This document shows positions 46,989-58,943 of a DNA stretch of 64,000 nucleotides, piece by piece. The stretch comes from Galeruca laticollis (Eukaryota > Arthropoda > Insecta > Coleoptera > Chrysomelidae), in assembly GCA_963921935.1 (NCBI GenBank), contig OY998177.1:9203754-9267753 (forward strand), written 5' to 3'. The position numbers and the translations under genes were made by a program. Below the pieces are notes generated by a model that saw only the letters and a list, made by a program, of their open reading frames with translations, did no database searches and was not told the DNA's origin. Each line of letters opens with the position of its first letter. Position 1 is the first letter of the stretch.

Positions 46989-47038
46989 GGTTTATTAAAA
47001 ATTTAGGAAACATCTGTAAATTTTAAAACTCAATTAAA

Positions 47039-48886
47039 ATGGCAGAACGAATGACGTTGAGAGATGGAAGGCAGGTAGGAGCAGACAGTGGTTCGGAAGA
47101 GGAAAGGGAAGAACGAAGTCATGATATGGGAGATTACCAAGCAGTCTATTTGGAACAAGGACAACAATTTGAAGGAGATGCACAGGAAGATGGTATGACA
47201 GGAGATGGGGAAGCTGTAGAACAAGAAGATAGGACACAGGAAATGCAAAGAAGAAGAAGTAGAGAGGATCAGACGGACATGATGCAATTTTTGATCAGAA
47301 TGGAGGAGAGATTAAATGGAAAAATAGACAACATGAATGGAAATATGGAGACAATGAGGGGAGATATGAATAGTATGAGAGAAGAAATTAGAGGGGATAT
47401 AAACAACATCAATGGTAATATGAACAGATTAGAAGAGAAAATAGAAGAAGTGAAATTTGAAAATTGTAAGGAAATTAAAGAACTTAAGAAGACTAATGAA
47501 GAATTTGGAAAGAAAATTGACAAGGTGAGAGAAGATATGGGGGACCAAAATAAACATCTACGGATTGAAATTCAAGAAAACGGTATGAAAATTAGAGAGC
47601 AGATAGAAAATCAAATGGTAGAACAAATTCATGAATTAGGAAGAGGCATAAATGAAGAATTACCAGGAACAATTCAAGCAGAAGTCAGGAAACAAACTGA
47701 AGATATCACTTAAGAAGTAGAAAACATTAAATTCAGGGAACAAACAATTGAAGAAATTATGCAGAATTATCAGCAAAACGCGGAACATAAATTTAAGGAC
47801 TTAGATGCAAAGGTTCAAAAACAAACAGGAACATGTGAGGAGAGGAACGAACATATTGGACAAATTTTTCACAAAGAACTGGAAGAAATGAACAGGAAAT
47901 TGCAGGAAAGCATGGAGGAAATGGAATTTAATATTAGGGGAAATGGAGGTGGAGTTATTTATACGGGGAACATGGATATCGGAGTAAAGTTTGATGGGAA
48001 TATAAACACCATTCATCCGAAGGTGTTTATTAAAATAATTAAAAGCAAACTCAAAGGAATGGAAGATATAATGGAGAAAAAGATTATTCTTAGAGGGATG
48101 TTATCTGGACATGCCCTATTATGGTTCTGTAATAAGGAGGAAAATATAAACGATCTAGAAGAATTTGAGAATCAATTTATAAACTATTTTTGGGGTGAAA
48201 TACATCAAGCTAATTTTAGGGAACGATTGTACTCCGGGAAATTTGATTACAATCGGAATAAAAATTTAAATGCATATGCTATGCAACTCTATAATATGGC
48301 ACAATATTTGGAACCTGTTATGAAGGAGGAGGAATTAGTTTTATATGTTGGGAGACATTTCAATTGCGAAGTTGCAGAAACAATAGCCCTTCATAATATA
48401 AAAACAATGGACAATTTGTCTAGATATTTGCAGAGAGTGGAAAGAAGTATCCAAAATGGAAATGGTTTTCTTAGATATCAACAAGGAAATGGAAATATAA
48501 GAAACGATACCCGAAGGCAAAATGGGAATGGTAATTTTAGGAGAGATTATTATGAAGGTAATGGAAATAGAAATTATGGAAATAGGAACTTTGATGATAG
48601 ACGATATCAAGGAAATGGGGAGCAAAATAGAAATCGAGAAAGGAATAATGGAAACAGATATCCAAAGAACAATAGAAACCAAAATAATTTCGAGAGAAGA
48701 AATCATTATGGGAATAATAACAATAATAGAGGAAGAAACTGGCAAAACGGAAGAGAAAATCAAAATAATCCAGACCAAAACAGAAACAGGGATGATGACA
48801 ATAGGAGACAAGTGAACATGGTCAGACAGGAGATACAGGTAGAAGAATGTATTCCTGGACAGGACAATATAGCGAATTTTGCTTAA
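47039..48886 (+). pseudogene. Gag of element B
   Basis: About 615 codons with a single in-frame TAA at 47711. The N-terminus is MAERMTLRDGRQVGADSGSE, the lineage signature, followed by an acidic/Gln segment and a long coiled coil with repeated (N)MNGNMExMRGDMN-like turns. The capsid-like region from about 47950 has VKFDGNINTIHPKVFIKII, SGHALLWFCN, YNMAQYLEP and VERSIQNGNG. The tail is Asn/Arg/Gly-rich without CCHC. The end of gag overlaps the protease frame by about 40 bp in the -1 frame, so Pol would be made by -1 frameshifting. Confidence 0.85.
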
Positions 48887-50547
48887 ATCGTCCTTACGTG
48901 CATAATATCATCTATTCATCGCGATATGAACATCCTCGAGAATTTATTATAGATTATGAAAATATTAGTAAAAAGGTAGAAAAACCAAATTTAATATTTA
49001 TCCAGGGTAGATTACAAAATATTTTTTGTAGAATTTTAATAGATACGGGTTCAGAGGTAACATTAATCAAACAGGATATAGTAGATAATTTAAATAAGGA
49101 TGATATTATGATGATAAATACAAAGAAACTATCATTAGTAGGGGCGAATGATAAAAATTTATATTATACAAATAGTACCATAATCACAAATTTTTATTTG
49201 GGAAACATAGCTTATAAAATACAATTATTAGTAGTTAAGGATTTAAAATATGACGTAATTTTGGGAAATGATGAATTGAGCAATCACAAGATGATAATTG
49301 ATTATAAACAGGGGTACATGGTATGTGAAGGTAATATAATAACTTTTGACAAAAAGGAAGAACAAGAGGTAGAGGAAAGACAATGTAAAATAAACGAAAT
49401 AGAAATTATGGAAGATCTACAAGAACAATTTTGTCCGATACAATATCGAAGAGAGATTGATGAGTTAATAACAAAACATGGGAGACTTTTCAACAAAGAA
49501 GTATGCATAGCAGCAAAGTATATACATAAGTTGGAAATGAATAAGGATATTAGTAACTTCAAGATAAAAACCTAGCCCATTCCTTATAAGCTGAAAAATG
49601 AAGTATACCAGGAGTTAGAAAAGATGATACAAGATGGTATTATAGAAAGATCCAACTATCCATATATAAGTGCGATAACATGTGTCCGAAAAAAGTCAGG
49701 TGAGATTAGATTATGTCTGGATGCCAGAAATATCAACTCATATACTAAAAAACAATATGAGAGTCCTTTAAATGTAGAGGGGATATTTGGTAGGATTACA
49801 AGAGCTAACATATTCACGAAACTGGATTTGAAGCATAGTTTCTGGTTGATTCCATTAGATAAAAGAAGTCGTCCGTATACAGCATTTATGATTGATGGTG
49901 TAGTATACCAATTTTGTGTTGTTCCATTTGGTTTACAGAGTTCGTGTGCAGCATTGGTAAGAACACTTCACACTGTTCTTAACCAATATGAACATTTTAC
50001 ATTGCACTATATAGATGATATATTAATATATTCAGAAAATGAAGAACAACATCACGAACATTTGAAGACTATATTGGCAGAATTGGAAAGAGCAGGATTA
50101 AAATTGAACATTGAAAAATGTCAATTTTACCAAAAAGAAGTGCAGTATTTGGGATATATTTTAAATTCTACTGGAGTGAGAATGAACCCTGAACGAATTA
50201 GAACCATAAGGGAATATAAGACACCGACTAATTTGAAAACTCTTCGAGGATTTTTGGGAATTCTCAACTACTTCAAACGACTAATACCAGACCTCAGTAA
50301 TAAAGAAATTCCATTAATTGAATTACTCAAGAAGGAAACGAAATGGAAATGGGATGCTAGGAGACAACAAGCGTTTCAAGAACTCAAGGAAATATTTTTA
50401 CAAAATTTGCAGGTTTATCATCCTCAATATAACAAGCCATTTATTTTAAGAACAGATGCATCCATAGATAGCAGGAGTTTTATTGCAAGAACAAGAGGAA
50501 GAAGAGGTACCAATCAGTTTTATTTCCCGAGTAACGAAAAACTATGA
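48847..50547 (+). pseudogene. Protease and reverse transcriptase of element B
   Basis: The protease follows HPREFI, with active site RILIDTGSEVTLIKQD and VILGNDELSNHKMIID. A single TAG at 49573 precedes PIPYKLKNEV. RT has GEIRLCLDARNIN, TKLDLKHSFWLIPLDKRS, PFGLQSS and catalytic HYIDDILIYSEN. The connection TLRGFLGILNYFKR leads into RNase H (FILRTDAS with the first catalytic Asp). The frame is lost near 50510, inside RNase H. Confidence 0.88.
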
Positions 50548-50804
50548 AAGAAAATACTCAGTTACTGAATTGGAGATGGCAAGCATTGTATTTTGCATAA
50601 CTAAATTACGTTTTTATCTATTAGGAGTAAAATTTTACTTGGAAACAGCCATTCAGCTTTAACAGCAATGTTTAAAAATCATTATGCAAACAATAGGATA
50701 CATCGATGGATACTTCTATTACAGGAATATGAATTTGAAATAAAATTTATTCCTGGGAAAACTAATATAGTAGCGGATGCTCTTAGCCGTGAAACAGAAA
50801 TGTA
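50500..50804 (+). pseudogene. RNase H remainder of element B
   Basis: Continues in two other frames after the break at about 50510: VTKNYERKYSVTELEMASIV carries the RNase H glutamate, and LRFYLLGVKFYLE follows. After a further shift come HSALTAMFKNHYANNRI, QEYEFEIKFIPGKTNIVADA and LSRE, the usual end of Gypsy RNase H. It degrades the RNA of RNA-DNA hybrids during copying. Confidence 0.75.
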
Positions 50805-50841
50805 GAAGAAGGATCAACAATTCCAAATTGGCATCAATAGG

Positions 50842-51639
50842 TTGCAAAAAACTGAAGGTTTGTTTACTTTGGAGAAAATAATAGAGGATCAGAGAAATTT
50901 ACAAGAATCTTGTAAAAGAGGAGCATTTCAAAACGAGGGAATTTGGTATAAGAAAATGGAAGATAGGGAAATTTATTTAATAACACCTGAATATGCTAAG
51001 CAAATTCTCAAACAATTACATGAGGAATATGGACATATAGGATCTCGAAAACTATGGATGTTGTTTAGAGAAAATTACACTGCAAAGAAGGACATATCAT
51101 TGGTTAAAGAAATCTGTAAAATTTGTCAGTTGGCGAAGGAAAGGAACTATCATCATATTAGTGGACCAAAACCTATAATAGCACTCAAGCCTTTACATAT
51201 AGTAGCTATTGATTTCATATCACAATTAATACCTAGCAAGCAAGGCAATAAACATATTTTAGTTGTGGTAGATATATTTTCAAAATTTGTAAGACCTTTT
51301 CCTTGTCAACGTACCAATGCAAACACAGTAATATCTTGTCTGAAAAATTTTATAGAAGAAATAGGAACTCCGGAAAATTTAATACTGGAGCATGCTACTT
51401 ACTTTGTGAGTGAAAAAGACAAACGCTTGTGTAGAAATCATAATATTAAAATGAATTTCATAAGCATAAGAAGACCTTCATCTAATCCAGCTGAGAGGTA
51501 TATCAAAGAAGTTGTTAAGTATTTAAGGATTTTATGTAATAACAGACACAATTTATGGGAAGAAAATCTGAATCAAGTAGAGAAATTTTTAAACCAATTA
51601 CCTAATGGAGTTACTGAAGAATGTCCTCAATTTATTTGA
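50842..51639 (+). pseudogene. Integrase of element B, second catalytic Asp replaced
   Basis: The zinc-binding domain has HEEYGHIGSRKLW and ICKICQLAK. The core has the first Asp in VAIDFISQL and the final Glu in SSNPAERYIKEV. Between them the usual ...SDHGTQF motif reads LILEHATYFVS, so the expected Asp is Glu. The frame ends in PQFI at 51639 and continues 1-2 bases out of phase in the next frame. Integrase would join the DNA copy to the chromosome, here probably at ATAT. Confidence 0.85.
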
Positions 51640-51989
51640 AAGGAATACCCCCAGAACGTGAATGGATAATACAGAGAGAATGGGATATGTTTCAAGTTTT
51701 AAATAAAGTAAGCAAGAATTTGGAGAGAAGTGCTATGAGGTTTATTAAAAGAAAAGGAAACAAAAATAATAAGAAGATTAGATTTGAAAAAGGAGATTTA
51801 GTCCTAGTAAGATCTTTAAGAACACCAAAGAAAGGTGAAAATCAATGTAAAAAATTATTATCACCATTTGAAGGGGCATATGTAGTCGACAATAGTGATG
51901 CTCAAAACAGTTATCGCTTATTCTATCCAGGTACACAATTAGAAAGGGGAGTGTTCAATGTAGAACATGTATATAGATATTATGAATAG
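51621..51989 (+). pseudogene. Integrase C-terminal (GPY/F-like) part of element B
   Basis: Overlaps the previous frame by 19 bp in another phase. It contains IRFEKGDLVLVRSLRTPKKG, LLSPFEGAYVVDNSDAQNSY and GVFNVEHVYRYYE, colinear with the integrase remnant of element C. It is the region that often influences target choice in Gypsy elements; no separate chromodomain is evident. Confidence 0.8.
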
Positions 51990-52960
51990 ATGATGTTATG
52001 TTACGAATAATACTTGAAAAAAGGAAATAATAGTCATAACTATAGTTTTAAATTTAATATTAGGTAGTGTACAAAGATAAAGTAGATATTAGACAGAGTT
52101 TTGTTTTCCATTTGGCAGCTGGTGATCCAATTAAATTCATCACGTTTGTTTCTTCAGAACCTAAAAAAAAACACAAATGAATGAATAAATATAATATAAT
52201 ATGAAGAAAAATTTATTAGGTAAAACTTATAATTAAAACAGTTTTAAAATTTGAATATGGCAAATCAATATATATAGCAAATAAAGAAAAACAATTTATG
52301 AGAAATACTGGCTTTACATGGAAAGAAACTATTAAAAATATAGGATAGAGGGAATGAAAATAAGAATAACTTAAGTGTCAAATAGAAGTTCACATTTTTT
52401 AAAATAAGGAAATAAGATGTAAGTAATAAAGGATAGGAAAGGATAATAACGAATGATATTGATAAAAATATAGGAGGTAATGTTTGATGTCAATTAGAAT
52501 TTGAAAATACATGAAGGAATAAGGATATATATGAATTTAAGAAATAATGAATTATATTGAATAATGATGAATATTGAAAAGAAATATGATATGAGGAGTA
52601 TATAGAAGAATAAAATATAATGAAATTAAAGAGAAATAAGTTGATATATAAGTGGAAGTTAGTCTGAAAATGATAGTAGAGAAGTATTATATGAAGTAAT
52701 ATTAAGAATATAAATTGACATTGATACTAATCAAGTGTATTTTAAGGAAATAATTATGATACAGTTATTGAAAGAAATAGCTATTGTAGTAGGAATATGT
52801 GAATAAATATTTGAGAAACAAAGTTAAAGAAAATTAAGATTATGCCATAAAGTTGTTAAAAATATTTTTTTGAATAAAATAAAATCAATCATTTATAGTA
52901 AGAAAATTAAAATTTAAATAAATATCCAAGGCATGGATATCATTTAAATTTGAGGGGAAT
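51990..52960 (+). other. 3' non-coding region of element B, with polypurine tract
   Basis: About 960 bp, extremely A-rich on the plus strand and without a protein frame. It sits where some Gypsy lineages carry env, but I see no signal peptide, cleavage motif or membrane segment. It ends AAATTTGAGGGGAAT, the plus-strand primer, next to the LTR. Confidence 0.6.
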
Positions 52961-54909
52961 TGAACCAGATATCATAGATATTAGGAGAATTAGTTCTATA
53001 GGAATATGTTGCTAATATGAAAACATATGAAAATAATATAATTTAAGAAAACACAATTAAAAAGGAAACACTTTTCTTAATTAAAAGCATATCAAGTAAT
53101 TAATAAATAAGGAAATTACCTCAATAATAGTACAAAATTTAGAAATTGCCTAACAAATGTAATGGTGTAAATAAAGTTGCCTAAGACGATGAATATCTTC
53201 TATAATGTAATCAGCTGTTCATCTGAAGTAAAACAATTATTAGAATAGTCAAGTCACGATAATTATAAATATAAGTAGTTAAATTATAAAACAAATACAA
53301 ATATTTAGTAGAATAGGAAGTATAGATTTTCATAGATAAACTATTAATAACATAAAGAAAAATGATATATTGTCAGTAAAATGAACATAGAATCAATAAA
53401 TAATAATTTGTTAAAGGAGTTAGTATATATAATTTGATACCAAGATTAGATAGAGATTACATAAAAGGATTTATGTTCTAAGTAATATAATTGTAACAGT
53501 AATAGACTGTTAATAACAATATTAGATATTGAACTATTTAAAATGTATCTATGTATATAACCAATTTTTAATTTATTTGTATGACAAAAACTCAAAAGAC
53601 TCTCTACAAGTGAATTAATAATGTGAAATAGTATATTTATGAACTTTTCTACTAAATAAACTAAATTAAATAATTCGATTGCATAGGACAATATTTGATT
53701 GGTTATAAACAAAGTGACAGATCAAATTTTCAATCAACAAGTAAAGAAACAAACTTTTGGGAAATAGTGAAATGGAAAAAAACAAAATACTTGTTTATTG
53801 AAAAAAGTGGAGAGGAAGCGTTAGGAGGTTGGAAGCTGGCGTCGATATACGTGGAGCTTGTGTTGCAGTGTTCCCGAAAATTCATGAAATTCCCAAAATA
53901 ACTTGACAAAACTTATCAATTACTACTATAAACAATTCTGATAGTACTCACAGATCATCACATCCAGTTTTACTGCGAAAATCAGCAAAATTTCTCCAAA
54001 ATTGGTATTGGAACTTCAGAGGAGTATTCCTGGGTCCAGAAGCATTATCCCAATTCCAGAGCAACAGGTCAATGTTCATTTAAAATATTATTGGCCAATA
54101 ATAAGAGAAAAAACTCAAATAAGTGCATAATTTCGTAAAATTGATAAACATTCACGGCAATGATCGATCTAAAATAGAAAGAAAACGGACTTTATTTAGT
54201 TAGTTAATAAAATAAATCTTCAACATTAACACAAAGGCCTAATTCAAATAAATAAAAATAAGTACTTACGCCATTTCATCATCATAAGAATGATGCTTGA
54301 ATTTATATTCATGTAATAGGTCCATCTGTATATAAATCTTATAATATTTCCATGTATATATAAATCTTCTAATTCTATTTCTTCCACAGCGTATTTGTAA
54401 TATTTCTATGTATATTCTCCACATAAATTCTTCTATGTGTTAAACCATTCAAGTATTTATCTTTTAACAATATTATGTGTATCTAATGATCACAGATGCT
54501 CCATCTCGTATTGTTGTAAAAACTATGTTCATTGCACGCTTTAAGTCCGCATGACTGGATTTTAAGCATGCGCACAGGAGAGAATATAAAAATTGGTAAT
54601 TTCGTTTGAGATAACCATAGGCGTCGCAACTTATAATTATTGCATTAAAAATTTTTATTTTAAAATTAAATGCGTTTAAAAAGTAAGGTGTTTCTTTTTA
54701 TTTAAATAAAGGTAATATATCTTTAAATGCCAGGACTCAAAGAGCAGACAGAGTTTCATGCTGCCGAATAAAATAATAATACATTACAAAACATATAAAA
54801 TTATCAATACTGAGCTAGCCACATCAAAACAAAATTTCAACATATAAAATTATAATTATCTAAACTTCATAAAAATAAATATAAATTAGTTCAATTAAAA
54901 ATTAGTTTA
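52961..54909 (+). repeat. 3' LTR of element B
   Basis: 1.95-kb partner of the 5' LTR. It lacks about 30 bp present in the 5' copy near 45120 and 7 bp near 45863. ATAT (54910-54913) follows. Confidence 0.9.
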
Positions 54910-54913
54910 ATAT

Positions 54914-55324
54914 GTACATATTATCCACCCAGTCTGTTTCCATTATCAACAAACCCTACCCCTCGGACCAGCAGGATTGAAAGGGTTGACACGATTTGCC
55001 TTAGAACTCCGGCTTGACATATTGTATAAGCCCAATAGGCCTCACGGAGACCTTGTCCGCTCGTGCCTGGAAACCACCTCCACCGAGGTCACCCACATGG
55101 GAATTCCTGGCTCTAAATTGTTCCATAAGGCACTGGTGACAGCACGCTGCAAAATTCTAGGAAATAGGAATTCCAAGGTTGTCCTACACTGGTCTCGGAG
55201 GACTGTGAACCCTAAACGACCACAGCGGTTATTACAGTGGTGACCAAATATTCATTACAAAGGATAAATATACAATCGGAATCTACCGATTCATTACAAC
55301 ACGGATTCCAAAATGAATAGAGCA
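54914..55324 (+). other. GC-richer segment, possible 5' part of the BEL/Pao element
   Basis: About 400 bp of more even base composition, with an 89-codon frame I do not recognise. TGGTGACCAAATATTC at 55238 follows TTACAG and could be a primer site after an LTR end, which would fit the BEL/Pao gag further on. A perfect short hairpin (ATCGG...CCGAT) lies near 55276. No second LTR is in the window, so the assignment is tentative. Confidence 0.3.
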
Positions 55325-57207
55325 GGAAGGGTTAAAATTTTTAATTTTTAAAATAGAATTCGCAATGCGTCCTACGACTCAAGCCATAAATGTAACGAAT
55401 AGCTCTTTTTTGTAGTTTGAAAATAGATGTGAAGGGGTGTGAACCACAAGACCCCCAGAAAGGCAAACCATAGCGAAGGTGCGATTCGAACAAAGAGTAG
55501 TAAGTTGTTAAAACAGTACAAGAATCAAGCTGTTTAGATACATATTTAATGGCAAAACAAGCAGAGGATAATTTTTCGCTGAAATGTCTACATGTACAGA
55601 CCATTTAAGGGCACTGTCAATATGAAGACCAAGAAACTTAATGGAATTTGAAGATCTTATTACGTCATTGTTAAGTTTGAGAGGTTGCAAAACTCCTTTG
55701 TAAGATAAAACCAAAGTTTTCTCAGTGTTAAAACAAAGCCCGTTCGAGTCAGACCAGGACTTAATAGTAATGAGATCTTTGCCTATGGTAGAATGTAAAG
55801 TTCGTATATCTAAACTGCTCCAGGTTACACTAGTGTCATCGGCAAATAAAGTGAGTTTACCAATAATTAGTAAGTCTGTGACATCGTTAATGAATACCAA
55901 GAAATGAATTGGACCCAAAACTGAGCCCTGGGGTACACCACTGCTAACTGGTAAATTTTTCGAAACTTTTCCATTTGCTCGTACCAGTTGGTTTTTACAT
56001 TCCAGGTAAGATTCAAACCATTTTAAAGGAATACCACGGATGCCATAATATTCTAGTTTGTTTATCAAAATTTCATTATCAACACAATCGAAGGCCTTTG
56101 CGAAGTCACAAAAAACCGAAGCCGTGAAAAGTTTATTATTCAGAGAGGTATATATTTTGTTAAGAACAGAAAACATTGCGTCATTAGTACATTTATTAGG
56201 TAGGAAACCGAATTGTTGGGATTTCAAGATTTTATATTTGAAAAGAAAAGGCAATAGACGGTTTTTCATTAGTCTTTCGATTATCTTCGATAATATTGGT
56301 AATAAGGCTGTAGGACGATAGTTACTAGTATCCTATTTCTCGCCACCTTTGTGAAGGGGAACAATTATAGCTGTTATAAGACAGTTAGGGAAGAGACCTT
56401 TTTCAAAGGATTCATTGATTAGAGAACATAAAACGTGAATCACCGCATCTGGAATATTCAAAAACAACTTAGCTGATAACCTATCAATGCCACAGGAAGT
56501 TTTGTTTTGAATGCTGAGTATGGTTTGCACTAGCTCAAATTTATCTATTGGTCTAAGGAAGAAACTATCAGTGATTCTTTTAGAAGGAACGAGGAAATAA
56601 AGAGCATCACGACTTGGAGATATTTTAGAGCTAATATTCTTACTAGCGTTAATGAAATAATTGTTGAGTTCATCTGGGTCGAGTTCAATAAAGTTTGAGG
56701 AACGAGTTTTGTTCCTTGAATCATTGATAACAGACCAAGTTTCTCTCGTGAAATGCTTAGCTCTTGATATGCGATTGTTATAATAGTTTTAATAGTTTTC
56801 CGGTACAATATTATATAGTTATTGATATAATTGAGTACGTGAAGATTGTCTGTGATTTTTTTAATGTACATGAGTGATTTCATATTCTTAGATGAAGTAC
56901 GTGTTCCTTTCGTAGACCATGATTTGTGATGTTTAGTTTTACAAGAGCGAAAAGGACATGATGTATTGAAGCACCTGATAATTTTATTAATAAAGTCCAA
57001 AAACTTAGAGTCAATATCTACAGAAAGATCAATCCAATCAATTGCTAAACATAGCTGAGTTAATAACTAAGTGATTCACATTATGGGGTAGAAAGTCGGA
57101 AACTATGTAATCTAAAATTGACTAAGTTTTTTTAGTAGTACGAGTTGGTGAATCCACGTGCACATTTAGATCAAACGACTCAAAAATATTCACCAAAGAC
57201 CTTTGAA
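55325..57207 (-). mobile_element. CR1/L2-like LINE, 5'-truncated
   Basis: Minus-strand LINE remnant covering the end of endonuclease (PTRTTKK and ILDYIVSDF at about 57050-57150), the RT domain and a short tail. It begins abruptly next to BEL/Pao gag sequence at about 57207 and ends near 55325, next to the segment that may be the Pao 5' region. It therefore looks like a truncated LINE inserted into the Pao element. Confidence 0.7.
55341..57000 (-). pseudogene. Reverse transcriptase of CR1/L2-like LINE
   Basis: The fingers/palm start (56333-56530) has SCGIDRLSAKLFLNIPD and AIIVPLHKGGEK. The palm (55508-56269) has QQFGFLPNKCTNDAMF, FCDFAKAFDCVDNEIL, GVPQGSVLGPI and catalytic LTLFADDTS. The thumb continues at 55341-55604 with YYSLFESHLRYGLPFWG and LQKRAIRYIYGL. 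The linker before RT (56545-57000) is degenerate. Frame changes lie near 56530, 56280 and 55560. Motif wording fits CR1, L2 or a close relative; I cannot choose between them. Confidence 0.8.
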
Positions 57208-58690
57208 TGGCACAGTTGGCTAACGAAAATTATGCTAATGCTTTTGAGTTATTAAATAAACGGTACGATAATAAGTTAATAGTAATAAATGCGCACTTAA
57301 AGGATATGTTGGTTATTCCTTCAATTAACAAAGGGACGGGAAATCAAATTAGCCATTTTAAACATATATAAGGCAGCATTTAAATTCTTTGAAAGTGCTT
57401 AAATTGCCGGTAAAAGAATGAGATTTGATTTTAATTTATATATTTACGCAAATATTAGATTATCAAAAGCATAAGGCTTACGAATTAGAAAAGGTAGTAG
57501 GATCATCAGGGCTTGAGTTGCCAACATTCAATGAGTTTTTAGATTTTTTACAAAAGTGTTGCAGAACGCTCGAAAATGTAGTTAGGGTCATATAAGGGTC
57601 TTCATTCGGGAACAGAGGAACAGGTAAAATCTTCTTTGTTAGTTAACTATGATCAAACGGTTATTGAGGCAAAACCAAAATGTGACTACTGTAATTGCGA
57701 GGATCATGCTGTAGTTAAGTGTTATAAATTTGGGAATTTAAGAACAGGTATAAAACGTCAGTTTATAAAAAGTACTAACATTTGTTTCAATTGTTTAGGA
57801 AAATCGCATAATGCAAATCCATGTTAGTTAAGGGGTTGTAGCACTTGCGGTAAACGGCATCATGTTTGATTGCATGATGAAAGCGTTCACCATAACCAAA
57901 ACTTGGGGGTTAATTATATCCATTTGTCGAGCGGTGGCCAAGGTCCAGTTAGTGGCCATGGTGGTCACCAACATATAGCTAATAATAACAGCCAGGGTGG
58001 GCCTCAACGAGGTGAGGCTGAATCAAATCCATTATTGAAATTGCCGGAGGCACGTGTGGATTTACTTTCTAATAATGGTTCAAGTCAACATCAGGTGCGA
58101 GATCAACCAAATGATGTTGCATGCTCGCATATACCTAAGTCGCGGGCAACTGCGCAGGTAAATATGATTACCTGCGAGGGTTTTATGGTTCAGACAAGGG
58201 CTTTGTTAGATTCAGGCTCTCAGTCTAATTTCATATCTTTAAATTTTTTGAAGAAACTTCGGGGTACTAGGATTAATAGTACAAACTGGGCGATTGGTGG
58301 TATTGGTAAAAATATTAGTGTGGTTGACAAGTTTGTCGATTTGCTTTTAGGGTCAAGGGTTGACATCAAATGTAGTTGAACTCACGTATAAGTTACCACA
58401 GGTGGTGGTTGATACCAGCGAAATTAATATTCCACATGAAGTAACGCTGGCGGATCCAGCATTCTTTCAGCACTCGGAGATTGATTTGTTGTTATCGGCT
58501 GATTTATATTTTCAGGCTAATCTTCCGGAAATTATACGTTTAGGTCCACGGTTGCCTATCCTTTAAAATACACGTCTAGGCTGCATTGTGGCTGGAGCGG
58601 CTCCAATAGCTTACAATATTGGAAAACGGAGAAATTTTGGCAATATGGAAAATTTAAACACTGTCTATCATTTAAGCCTTCAGGGCACTG
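57208..58690 (+). pseudogene. BEL/Pao gag (DUF1759-like), knuckles and protease
   Basis: The Gag core has LANENYANAFELLNKRYDNK, which is DUF1759-like, then damaged sequence. The knuckle region (57636-57827) has CDYCNCEDHAVVKC and CFNCLGKSHNANPC, as in Pao Gag. The protease (57870-58379) has TRALLDSGSQSNFIS and continues after a frameshift at about 58370 with DLLLSADLYFQ. The protein then runs LGCIVAGAAPIAYN and TVYHLSLQGTG and stops matching near 58690, where foreign sequence begins. Multiple stops and frameshifts. Confidence 0.82.
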
Positions 58691-58943
58691 GTGAAAGTTG
58701 AATTCATAAAGAAACGACTCGGGTCTTACAGACCCGGAAGAAAAAGTATATATACTTTTAATTAAAAAATATTATTACTAAATAACTAAATGAACATTTT
58801 ACTTTCTATTTTTAGTAAAAAACCTGAAATAAATTTCTAAACAGGCCAACAATAATAAAAATTTAAAATAACTTTTTTTTGGTCGACAAATGTTAAATAC
58901 CCTGTAGAAAATTATTGATTCAAATTTCGTCTGCACACATATG
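58691..58943. other. Possible end of the piggyBac-like insertion
   Basis: Contains a palindrome CGGGTCTTACAGACCCG (58718-58734), the kind of GGGTC...GACCC motif found near the ends of some piggyBac-like elements, and a TATATA-palindromic AAAAGTATATATACTTTT just after it. A TTAA target duplication could not be demonstrated. Confidence 0.35.

Larger units (their letters stand above)
44981..54909 (+). mobile_element. Gypsy-like LTR element B, most complete copy
   Basis: 9.9-kb element with about 1.95-1.99-kb LTRs (44981-46966, 52961-54909) that differ by roughly 1-2 per cent and a few short deletions. ATAT stands immediately outside each LTR. The internal order is primer site, gag, protease-RT-RNase H, integrase, then a 960-bp non-coding tail and purine tract. 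No envelope gene is visible. Each pol part is recognisable but carries at least one stop or frameshift, so the copy is dead yet shows what the related truncated copies C, D and G have lost. Confidence 0.9.

Noticed and set aside
51990..52948. Possible env gene in element B
   Set aside because: No open frame of useful length, no signal peptide, cleavage site or membrane segment.
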